From: Eudorina sp. 2006-703-Eu-15
Lineage: Eukaryota; Chlorophyta; Chlorophyceae; Chlamydomonadales; Volvocaceae
Length of the DNA stretch: 64,000 nt
Direction: 5' to 3'
Assembly: GCA_003117195.1 (NCBI GenBank)
Contig: BDSI01000169.1
Coordinates: 124,001-188,000 of the forward strand
Below are positions 48,161 to 58,323 of this stretch, one piece after another (positions within the stretch are counted from its first letter, which is position 1; each line of letters begins with the position of its first letter). Both the position numbers and the translations under genes were made by a program. The notes beneath the pieces were generated by a model. It did no database searches. It was not told the DNA's origin and saw nothing but the letters and a program-made list of their open reading frames with translations.

Positions 48161-51100
48161 CCGGCAGCCGCGGATGCGAGCGCGGTGGGGTCTCCATCTC
48201 CCCCCGGCGGGGGGGCAGCGACCGCCCTTCCGGAGGGTGACAGCGCGGCGAGCACGGACGGTGGCGTTACGGCAGGTGTCATACTGGGCGCCGCGCTGGG
48301 TGGCGCGTTAGGAGGTGAGGGAGGCGGTTGCGCGCGTGCGCGTGTGTTATGCATCTGACCAGGGTTCCCGGTGCTGGCCGAGGGCTGCGAACCACGGCTA
48401 GCCCCAAGCCCTGACGGACCGGCCGCCGAGGTCCGCCCCCCCCTTTTGAGAACCACCTTCCTGCTTGGCCAGGCTCCTGGCTATCAACGGCCCATACACC
48501 CCCCTCTCCAGCGGCAGCAGCGCAGTTTGAACTGTCTACCAATTTCCTATATAACCTCCCTCCGGGGCCTTTGAACTTCATATACGGTACCCGGAAGGAA
48601 GCACATCCGCGCCTGTCCATGCCCTGTGCCCCTCTCCCCCGTCCATGTCGTCCATGTCGTCCATGTCGTCCATGTCGTCCCATGTCGCCCATGTCGTCCA
48701 ATGTCGTCCATGTCGTCCCATGTCCCTCGGGGACCCCCTCCCCCCTGCCCGCGGGGTCAGGCGCTGCGCTTCTGGCGGCGGCGGCCGCGAGCGGAGCGGT
48801 GCTGTGGCGTCGCCGCCAGCTGCGGAAGCCGCGGGGTCCGGGGCCGGCAGCCGGGTCCCCGCGCGGGGCGGGGAGCGCTGACTGCCGGGCGGAAGCAGGC
48901 GGGCGCGGCGGGGGGTTGCGGTCGGAGCTACAGCAGCCGCAGACGCAGTGCCTGTTGAGGTGGGGGCCGGCGGAGGGGAGGTGGGGGCCGGCGGAGGGGA
49001 GGTGGGGGAAAGGGGAGGGGAGGTGGGGGAAGGGGGAGGGGAGGCGGAGGTATAGGAAATTGGTAGACATATTCAAATTGCGCTGCTCTCAGAGCGACGT
49101 TTCGACTGGAGAAATCGGGGAGGGGAGGTGGGGGAGGGCGCAGGGGGAGAGGAGGTAGGGGAAAGGAAGGAAGCTCGATGGGGTACGGGGCTGCAGCGGG
49201 CTGTGTGGACATGCAAGGGCACCAGCAGGGGAACTGCGCCTCCACCCACCCTCGCCCAGCTCCCACGCACCAGCACCCCAACCACACCCGCAGCCCCCTC
49301 CCCCTTACCCCAACGAAGACCAATCACTCAAACCCATCCTCTTCCCGCACATCCAGCCAACCCACTCACCCGCCCAACCACCCGACTCCCCCCTCGTATA
49401 TCGAATACCGTCAACCGCCCCCTCCCTCCCTTTCCTCTCATCCTGCCCCCGCCCCCCCCCCCCCCGCAGCACCAGCAGCAGCGGCGCCGGCCCGTGTGTG
49501 GCCACGGGGTCCGGCCTCCCCTGGAGCGGTGGTGGCCCGCCCGGGCCTCCAGGGAAGGGGACCGGGAAGGAGGGGGACAAGGTCGTCCACCCGGGGGTCG
49601 TCCCGCGGGCCGAGATGGGTGACCCGTTGGCGGCCCCGGGGGAGCCCGGAGAGCCCGGGACCCAGGGGCCTCTGCCTCTGTCCGGGGTGGGGGCCGGTGC
49701 GTCCTGGGGCGGCGGGGCGGCTGGGAGGCACCTCGACGGCGGCGGAGGCGAAGGCGGTGAGGCGACGGAGCGGGGGAGGGCGAGGGCGAGGGCGAGGGGG
49801 TTCCTGCCCTGCCTGCGAACGAATACGCACCCGCCATCACCCGCCCACCCGGCCTGATGGTAGCAGGCGTGTGCGGCGGCATAGGGCCCTGTCTGGCCCG
49901 TTGTGGACCCGCCCGTCGGACATGTCGTACCCGGGGGTGCCGTACCACGGGGTCGCGGGGCCCATCCGTGTGTCGCACCCTCGGGTGTGCCCACTCCCCC
50001 GTCCTGCTGGTTTGGGCTCGTCCACCACCACCACCCCCACCCCCACCCCCACCATCACCACCACCGCAAGCACCACCACCACCACCACCACCACCACCAC
50101 CACCCCCACCCCACCCCCACCATCACCACCACCGCAAGCACCACCACCACCACCACCCCCACCACCACCCCACCACCACCACCGCAAGCACCACCACCAC
50201 CACCACCACCACCATCACCACCACCGCAAGCACCACCCCCACCCCCACCACCATCCCCACCACCACCCCCACCATCACCACCACCGCAAGCACCACCACC
50301 ACCACCACCACCACCATCACCACCACCGCAAGCACCCCCACCCCACCCCCACCATCACCACCACCGCAAGCACCACCACCACCACCACCACCACCACCAC
50401 CACCACCCCCACCATCACCACCACCGCAAGCAGCACCACCACCACCACCACCACCACCACCACCACCACCACCGCAAGCACCCCCACCCCCACCCCCACC
50501 ATCACCACCACCGCAAGCACCACCACCACCACCATCACCACCACCGCAAGCACCACCACCACCACCACCACCACCACCACCACCACCGCAAGCACCACCA
50601 CCACCACCCCCATCACCACCACCGCAAGCACCACCACCACCACCACCACCACCACCACCACCACCGCAAGCACCACCACCACCACCACCACCGCAAGCAC
50701 CACCACCACCGCAAGCACCTACCACCACCACCACCACCACCACCTACCACCACCACCACAATCACTGCTACCACCACGGCCCGTGTGACCTCCGGCCCCT
50801 CCCAACCCCCCTCCCCTTTCCCCCCTCTCTGTGTCCTGTTCCCGCCGGCCCCCCTCCAGACCCCTCGGCGGTGGTCACCCCCCTCACCCCCTACCGACCC
50901 GACATCAACCTGCGGCTGGGGCTGGGGCGGGGGCTGGCAGCGGGGCAGGAGGGGACAGCAGCGGAGCGGGCTGCAGCGGAGCAGGGGGGGACAGAGGCCC
51001 CCGCGGGTGTGGGCGCCTCCGCCCCGCCCTCTGACAGCTCGGGTCCGGGGTCGGGTCCGGCTGAGGAGGTGGTCCTGCTGCCGGTGGTGCGGGGCAAGGG

Positions 51101-54100
51101 CTCCTTCGGGCGGGTGGTGGAGGGGGTGTACCGGGGGCAGAGGGTGGCGGTCAAGATCATGTGTACGGGAGATCTCATTCCGGGATCTGGACCCGGATGT
51201 GGATCCGGTACGGGGATCTCTGTGACGAGCAGCAGCGAGGGGGCGCTTCTGCGGCACAACCTGGCGCACGAGGTGGCGGTGCTGGGTCGGTGCAGTCACC
51301 CCCACGTGGTCCGTCTGCTGGCGGCGTGTGTGGGCCCCCCCCGGTTGTGTCTGGTGATGGAGCTGATGGACACCTCCCTGGAGCTCATGATACGGGGGGC
51401 GCCCAACAACCTGCTGCCCATGGCCACGGTGGGGGGTGGGGGGTGGGGTGGGGGGAGGAGGGGGGATGGGGGGGAGGAGGGGGGGGGAGGGAAATGTGTG
51501 TTAAAGAGAACTGAGCCGCGAATGGGGGGAAGGGGGAATGTATGTGTGTGTATGTGTGTGTGTATTTGCAGCACGTCTTTGCAGCACGTCTTAGCACGAC
51601 ATACACGCGCCATGATTCCCCCCGGGGACAAACCCACACCTAGACCTCCAAATTCGTCCTTGCCACTCCCCCACATGGCGCCTCCCTTCCCCCCCTGCCC
51701 GGGCCCCCTCCCTCCCACCCTCACCCCCCAGGTCCTGAGCATCGGTCGGGATATCGCCCGGGGTCTGGAGTACCTGCACCCCACCATCGTGCACCGGGAC
51801 CTCAAGGTGGGGCGGCGGGAGGGGTGGGGGGTGAGGGGGAGGAGGGGGAGGTTGAGAGGGGGGGTCCGGAGCGAGGGGGCTGGTGTCCCGGTGGTCCTAC
51901 CCCGGTGGCCGGCCCCGCACTGCACCTCCCTTCCCCACCATCCTTCCTCCTCGGACTCTGCCCCCTCGTCCCCCCTCTTGGACGCCCTGCCTCCTGCCTC
52001 CACCTGACCTCCACCCACCCCACCCCCCACCCTCCCCGCAGCCCGCCAACGTGCTTGTGAACGACCCCCTGGGACCCCGCCAGGTGGCCAAGCTGTCGGT
52101 GAGTGGGCACACACCGGGGCAAGGGGGGGGGGAGGGGGGGAGGGGCTGGGGGGAGGAGGGCTGGGGGGAATGGGGGCGGGGGGGGCGGGGGGGAGGAGGG
52201 CTGGAGGGGGAGGGGGGGCTGGGGGAAGGAAGGGGCTTGGGGGGAGGGGTCTGAGGGGAAGGAGGCGGAGTGGGAGGAGGGGGAGGCGGATGGGGGGAGG
52301 ACCGGTACAAAAATAAACGCAAAGAGTGGACGAGCAAATTAATATGGCAATTTCATGACTTTTCAGGTCGTCCAAGTTCCTAACACCTCAACAGCCAAAC
52401 CACCACACCCCTCCCCTCGGCATACCTCCCCCTCATGACCCTTTCCCTACCTCCCCCCTCCCCCCGGCCCTGCTTGCCCAAAGGACTTCGGACTGGCCCG
52501 GTTGCACAGCTCAGTCCTGGTGACCCGGAACCCCGAGGCGGGCACGGTGCGGGTCGTGGGGTTTAGGGTTGGGGGTTAGGGGTTAGGGGTTGGGGCTTAG
52601 GGTTGGGGGTTGGGGCTTAGGGTTGAGGGTTGGGGCTTAGGGTTGAGGGTTGGGGCTTAGGGGTTGGGGGTTTGGGTTTCGGACATTGGTGGGCAACTGA
52701 CTGAATCGCGCTGGCTGTCAGAGCAAAGGTTCGGTCAACTGTACCACGGTTGCCATAAAAATGCGGACGGACGGACGGACGGACGGACGGACGGACGGCT
52801 TGTGGACCTGGGCTGGGTGGGGAGGGCTCACCAGCTGCTCAGCTACCTGCCCGCACCCTGTCACTGATGTCCCGTCTGATGTGCCGTCCGTCCTTTCCTT
52901 GACTCCTGCTGCTGTGCCGTGCTGTGTCGTGCTGTGCTGTGCTGTGCTGTGCTGTGCTGCCCTCTCTCCCGTCCGCCATCCTCCGTATGCCGTGCCGTGA
53001 CCGTACGGCTGGACCTGCAGCCACCGTACATGGCCCCGGGTAAGACAGCTGCGGGGCGGCCGCTGCAGCCGGGAAGGGGAACAAGGGGGGAAGGACCCGA
53101 GCTGGGGGCGGGGCTTGGCTGGGGGGAGGGCGGGTAATGCGGACAACTACGATAACATTCGGTGATTTTTTCACGATTTCGCTGTCTTGATTGACAAAGG
53201 AGGTGTAGTACGGCTCCGGCCGGGTAGGGAGCCAGACGACTTGCCTCTGGGGCTGGAGAGCTGTGCGGCGTGGCACACGGTGCAACAGCACGCACCTCAA
53301 CACAACCGCGCAAGTGTGCTTAGCAGGCCAGAACACAAACCCCGTGAAGTGAAGCATCGCCCGCCACCCTCGCCTCCCTGTCTCCGGTCCTAACCCCCTC
53401 CGCTTGGCCCCCCCCCTGCCCCCTCCCCCTGCCCCCTCCCCCTGCCCCCTTCTCGTCCTCTGAAGAGTGTTTCGACGCCTTGATAGCGACCCTCTCCTAC
53501 CACGTGGACATATACTCGCTTGGTGAGTGACCAGGCCGCCCGCCGACCCGTGGGTCAGTGGGGCGGCGCCCCCCGGGCTGGTGGCCGCACGGGCGGGCGC
53601 GGAATGGACTGGTGGCCAACTGAGCCGTGACGCGTGATGGAATAATGTGAAATGAGGTGGTGGGGGTGACGGGGTGGTGGGGGGAACTCCACTGCCCCGT
53701 GCCCTGTGCCTTGCCGTACAAGTCTCCTCCCCAGTGCCCCCCTGCACAACCCTCCGGGCCCTCCGCGCTCTCGCTCCGACCCCCTCTGTTCGTCTTCGGG
53801 CGCCCCCTGCTGGTCCCCCGGCCCTGGGCCCCCCCCCCCGCCCCACAGGTGTGCTGCTGTGGGTGATGCTGTCCGGGAAGGAGCCCTGGCAGGTGCGTGA
53901 CTGGGGGGGGGGGTCAGTGGGGGGGGCGCAGGAGGGCGAGAGGGGAGGAGGGAAGGAGGGCGGGAGGAGGGATAGACAAAGAAGGGCGTGTGTACGGTAT
54001 TCACTGGGCTAGCCGGGCCAGGGTTTTCGCGGGCCCAGGGTGATTGCGCGGCAGTGGCTGCTCCGTACCTCCGTAGGCCGGGGGCTCACATCCAAGGAGG

Positions 54101-55783
54101 GCCAGGGCCAGGGCCAGGGCCAGGGCCAGGGCCAGGGCCAGGGCCAGGGCCAGGGCCAGGGCCAGGGCCAGGGCCAGGGCCAGGGCCAGGGCCAGTCTCA
54201 ATGGGCGAAACCCCGCGAACCCTCGGCCCATCCGTCCGCGGCTGCGCAGGGCTTAGGCATGGTGCAGCTGGCGTACAAGGTCACGTTCGCTCGGGAGCGG
54301 CCGCCCCTGTGCGCCATCCCTCCCGGCCGCCGGCCGCCCAAGCTGCTGCGCCTGATCCAGGCCTGCTGGGACCCGGACCCGCGGCGGCGCCCCGCGGCGG
54401 CGGAGGTGGTGAAGCAGCTGATGCTGGTGCAGGAGCTGGTGCGGGGCCTGGACTTGGGGCTGGGGCGGGGGGGGGTTGCTGAAGTGGTGTGGCCGGGGCT
54501 GGGGCTGGGGCCGGGGCTGGGGGTTTATGGGGCGGGCACTGGAGGCGTATCGCGCATGGGTGGGGTTGAAATGGGTGGGGGCGTTGGAGGGAGCGTGGCC
54601 TCGCCTTGCGTTGCCCTGCCTGAGGCGGGTGGTGTGTTGCAGTCGGCTGAGGGGCTGAGGGGCGGCGGATGGTGAGATGGGACCGACCACACGAGCTGGT
54701 AGGGGATGGACCTGGCTGCCCCGGCCGGGCCTGCTGCAACTGCTGCAACTGCCGCCCCGGCCGCGCGGCCCCCATCTGTCCTCGACCCAGACACCCCCCC
54801 TTATTCCCCCTCCCCCCCCCGCGGGGCGTCCCTCAATCCGGGACTGCCGGTGACTGTTCTGTCCGTCAGCGTAGTTTGGACCAATCTCCTGTACCCTGCC
54901 CCCCCCCCTCGACCACCGTACACAGCTGGCCCGCGGCACTGTCCAGCCCGACGAGGAGGAGGCCCTTGTGGATGTACGGCAGCTGCGAGTCATCCCGGAC
55001 CTGCCCCTGCCCCAGGTGGTACCCCGGCGGCCGCCGCCCCCGCCGCCGCTGCAGCCCCGGCCGCTCCTCCCGCTCCCACCCGTCGAACTGGTGGTCCCCC
55101 GGCACCGCCACCATCTCCACCACCTCCACCACCTCCACCACCTCCACCAGCAGCAGGAGCAGCGGCAGGGACAGGAACAGCGGCAGGGACAGCAGCAGCG
55201 GCAACAAGAGCAACAGGCTCAGCAGCAGCAAGAGCAGCATCAGCAGCACCAACAGCATCAGCCGCAGGCGCAGGCGCAGCATCAGCCGCAGGCGCAGGCG
55301 CAGCAGCAGCCGCAGGCTCAGCAGCCGCAGGTTCAGCAGCCGCAGGTTCAGCAGCAGCAGGTTCAGCAGCAGCAGGTTCAGCAGCAGCAGGTTCAGCAGC
55401 AAGGCGTCAAGCGGTCCACGGCGGCTGTCGGCGGTGGCCTACCCGCCGCAATGCGTGGCGCCCGCCTCCGTGTGGGCCCCCCGCCTGCTGCTGCTGCCGC
55501 CCCCCTGGGACCGCGAGAGAGCTTCACGACGGAGGACCTGTGGGCCTCCGCGGACTGCCTGGACGACCTGACGGGCTCCCGGCTGAGCCTCCCCTCGGGC
55601 AGCGCCTCGGGGGACACCGACACCTGCCTCGCCACCGCCAGCCTCACGGCACATCACACCAGTCCCGGCGCCGGCGCCGGCCCCAGCACCGCCACCGGCC
55701 CCGGCCCCAGCCTGGGGCCTGGCCCCAGCACCGCCACCGCCACCGCCACCGCCACCGGACTCGGGTCCGGGCCCGGGGCGTGA
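44352..55783 (+). CDS. Receptor-like TKL protein kinase 2, 17 exons, 1164 residues
   Basis: Exons: 44352-44684, 45294-45378, 45783-45857, 46384-46415, 46766-46996, 47993-48314, 48761-48959, 49470-49756, 50860-51428, 51732-51806, 52042-52098, 52484-52546, 53021-53039, 53466-53522, 53849-53892, 54250-54438, 54926-55783. The sum is 1165 codons. It is a paralogue of kinase 1: nine exons are identical in length and all phases match. Signal peptide MLRPATLRRAFSCVVGSLLL; NYRIGNHNMAPG and CWPHRGSYDN motifs; membrane span over exons 6-7 (GVTAGVILGAALGG, LLAAAAASGAVLW) with stop-transfer RRRQLRK. The kinase is intact: GKGSFG, VAVK, HEVAVL, HRDLKPANVL, DFGLA, MAPE, DPRRRP. A Gly/Ser/Thr-rich insertion follows the catalytic Lys. 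The tail is Gln-rich with QVQQQ repeats. The least certain points are the 3' end of exon 16 and the frame of exon 17. Confidence 0.88.
45907..45934 (+). repeat. tRNA-like intronic element, short fragment
   Basis: ataggacattggtagacatg in intron 3 of kinase 2. Confidence 0.6.
46683..46760 (+). repeat. CCAACCCAAA-type repeat before an acceptor
   Basis: Tandem ccaacccaaa/ccaatccaaa decamers directly precede the acceptor of exon 5 of kinase 2 (exon starts 46766). Confidence 0.85.
48510..48552 (-). repeat. tRNA-like intronic element, 5' portion
   Basis: In intron 6 of kinase 2. The reverse complement gives aggaaattggtagacagttc and the ctgcgctgctgcc core. Confidence 0.75.
49049..49119 (+). repeat. 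tRNA-like intronic element, short form
   Basis: In intron 7 of kinase 2: tataggaaattggtagacat, then attgcgctgctctcagagcg and a B-box-like gtttcgactggag. It closely matches the reverse-oriented copy in intron 7 of kinase 1. Confidence 0.8.
50024..50755 (+). repeat. ACC-rich minisatellite, intron 8 of kinase 2
   Basis: About 730 bases built from (ACC)n separated by a recurring ccgcaagcacc block (roughly 15 blocks). The strand is almost free of G outside those blocks. Very long His/Pro/Thr-rich ORFs in several frames are artefacts of the array. Kinase 1 has no such array in the corresponding intron. Confidence 0.95.
52557..52675 (+). repeat. Telomere-like TTAGGG-type array, intron 12 of kinase 2
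   Basis: Degenerate units of ggggttaggg, gggcttagggtt and gagggttggggcttaggg. It resembles the plant/algal telomere motif (T2-4AGGG) but is irregular. It is followed at once by a diverged tRNA-like element. Confidence 0.75.
52680..52746 (+). repeat. Diverged tRNA-like intronic element
   Basis: ggacattggtgggcaactga, then cgcgctggctgtcagagc and ggttcggtcaactgtacc; order and spacing match the long form. Confidence 0.55.
54098..54194 (+). repeat. (GGGCCA)n hexanucleotide array
   Basis: About 16 perfect GGGCCA units in intron 15 of kinase 2. Confidence 0.95.
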
Positions 55784-57714
55784 CGACCCCGCAGCCCGGG
55801 GCAGGGGCTCTCGGGCTGATGACGGGGCGGTGGAAGGGCGGGGGGGGGATGGCGGGGGGGACCGTGATGCCCTGACGGCCTGGCGGGCTGCCTGGTTGCG
55901 GTCGCTGAATGCGCAACAGAGGAGCGGGCGGGAGGAGGGCGGGAGTAGGGCGGGAGTAGGGCGGGAGGAGGGCGGCCGTCAGGCCACCCTGAGCGGAAGG
56001 GTCGACGAGGGGGACGAGGAGGAGGAGGAGGAGGAGGAGGAGGAGGAGAAGCAGAAGCAGAAGCAGGGGGAGGTGGGGGAGGCGTCGGTCGCTGCGTCGG
56101 TGAGGACGGCATGGCGGCGGCGGCGGCGGCGAGGGAGATGCCGTCGTCGTCACGTGGAGCTGACGATGTGCGTGAGGCGAGGAGTTGTACTGGGTGGTGC
56201 GGAGGTGCCTTTGGTTTCTTGCCAGTAGTACTTGGCTTCGAATCCGCCCGGGGACGTGCGCCCGTGTGCAGGGTGCCGATTCCCTGTATGGTGCAGGTAC
56301 TTTACTTCCATAACGTGCAACAGGGCTTCAGCCGCGGTTGGGTCGCCTGCTTGCTTGCTTGCTTGTTGAGCAGTGTCCAGCCGTACTAGAGACTGATGAG
56401 GGGGGCGGTGCTACGGGGCCGGGGCCTTACGGGGCCTTGTATCGCCGTACGTGGTCCTTCCGCAGCTCCCTCCCCCGACCTGTGGGACGCCGAGGCGGCC
56501 GGAGGTTGGATGGGGGGGGCACCGGGCTGTCGGCATTGATCGGACTCCGACGCTGATCTTGCGCGCGCATCGCCCATTCGCCCATTCCCCCATCCACCCC
56601 AATGACGCCCAGCCAGCCGTTGGATTGGGTCGGTGAGTGGGGCGTTGGGTGCGTGCTTCACCAAACAGACGTTCCCTGGCAACCAGGCACTTGCCAAGCC
56701 CAGTACGGCACCAACGTACAACCGCTCGACATGGGAGAGCACGCGCACGGGTCCCATGGGTCGGTCATGTGGGCTTGACGCCCTCCAGGGCGCTTGCATC
56801 TGTTACCCCACTTGCATACACACTCCAACAGCCCACACGCACATGTCTAAAGCGGTCCAATGGGTTTGCGTGGCCGCGTGTGCGCGTTTGTACCTAACAC
56901 CCCGTCCTGTGCGCGTGTGTGTGTGTGTGCGTGTATATGAACGTATGCATGATTTGGTCCTAGGGGCGCAGCTCCGTGTGGCCAAGTGCCCGCAGCAGCA
57001 GCTGTTGCTGCTGCTTGCTGCTGCCTGCTGCTGCCGTACATTCGGTGACCTGCTGTTGATGCAGCCTGGCCTGGCTTGGCCTGGCCTGGCCCGGCTAGTA
57101 AATAATATACATATATAATGTCTTAATTGCATCACATGCCATGCCATGCCATCACATCACATCGCGATCATGGATGAGGGATTTTCGACATCATCATCAG
57201 CATGGTGGTGGTGGTGGGGGCATGTTTGCTCGGAGCACCTCGGGGGGGGGGTCTAAGCGCATACGTTTGTGTGTTTCTGGCGTTGTGGGGATCTGGCAAT
57301 TTTCGCAGGTGGGGGGTCCTCTGGCACGAAGGTCGTGTAGGTTGGTTGGCTGGTTGATATGGTGGTTGGTTGATTGGTTGGTTGGTTGGTTGGGTGGGTG
57401 CGTGCTGTGCCGTGTTCTCGTGCGTGTGTTTAACAAGAAGCCCACCCATTCGTGCGTGCGTGCGTGTGTGTGTGTGTGTGTGGTTGCATGGCGATGTGAC
57501 GTGGTGTGGCGTGGCGCGGGACGGGGCGTGGCGTGGCGGTGTGTTTGTGTTTAGAAATGAGACCCAAGGGGAGGACATAAGTAAGTTAGAAAGGAGTTGT
57601 CAAAAAATAGAAGACACAGACATTCGGGCCCAGAGTTGGTCAAGGAGGGAGGAGCCGGGCGGGGGCTTGTTCCTCCCCCACTGAAAGGGAGCGCTCGTCA
57701 CAGCTGCACCACCC

Positions 57715-57765
57715 CACGGACACCACAGTGTGTGCACGGACACCACAGTGTGTGCACGGACACCA

Positions 57766-57817
<52 letters not shown>
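57715..57817 (+). repeat. 20-bp repeat merging into (GT)n
   Basis: Three units of cacggacaccacagtgtgtg run into a (GT)n tract of about 45 bases. Confidence 0.9.
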
Positions 57818-57819
<2 letters not shown>

Positions 57820-57853
57820 CGTTACATATCTGCCGGGCCGACACTGGCCGGGG

Positions 57854-58040
<187 letters not shown>

Positions 58041-58239
58041 AGCGCGGAACCCCGCCCGTCCCAAGGCCGTCCTGTGCGTTCGGGACAAGGGGCGGGGAGG
58101 GAGGAGGTCGAGGTCCAAAAACAGACCGGGTCGGGTCGGGTCGGGTCGGGTCGCTGACAGGTGAGGGGGGCCGCGCTGCTTACCCAGCGACATGCCGTAT
58201 CCGCAGCGAGTGGCAGGGCTTCCCCCGCAGGATGGACGG

Positions 58240-58242
<3 letters not shown>

Positions 58243-58321
<79 letters not shown>
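58243..58321 (+). repeat. (GT)n tract
   Basis: About 79 bases of uninterrupted GT. Confidence 0.95.

Positions 58322-58323
<2 letters not shown>

Noticed and set aside
49178..50788. Very long His/Pro/Thr-rich ORFs in several plus frames
   Set aside because: They are open only because the ACC-rich minisatellite lacks stop trinucleotides; the array lies in intron 8 of kinase 2 between phase-matched splice sites.
55830..56228. Possible gene with Glu-rich and Arg-rich stretches after kinase 2
   Set aside because: No ATG at its start, and its acidic and basic runs come from GAGGAG and CGG repeats.
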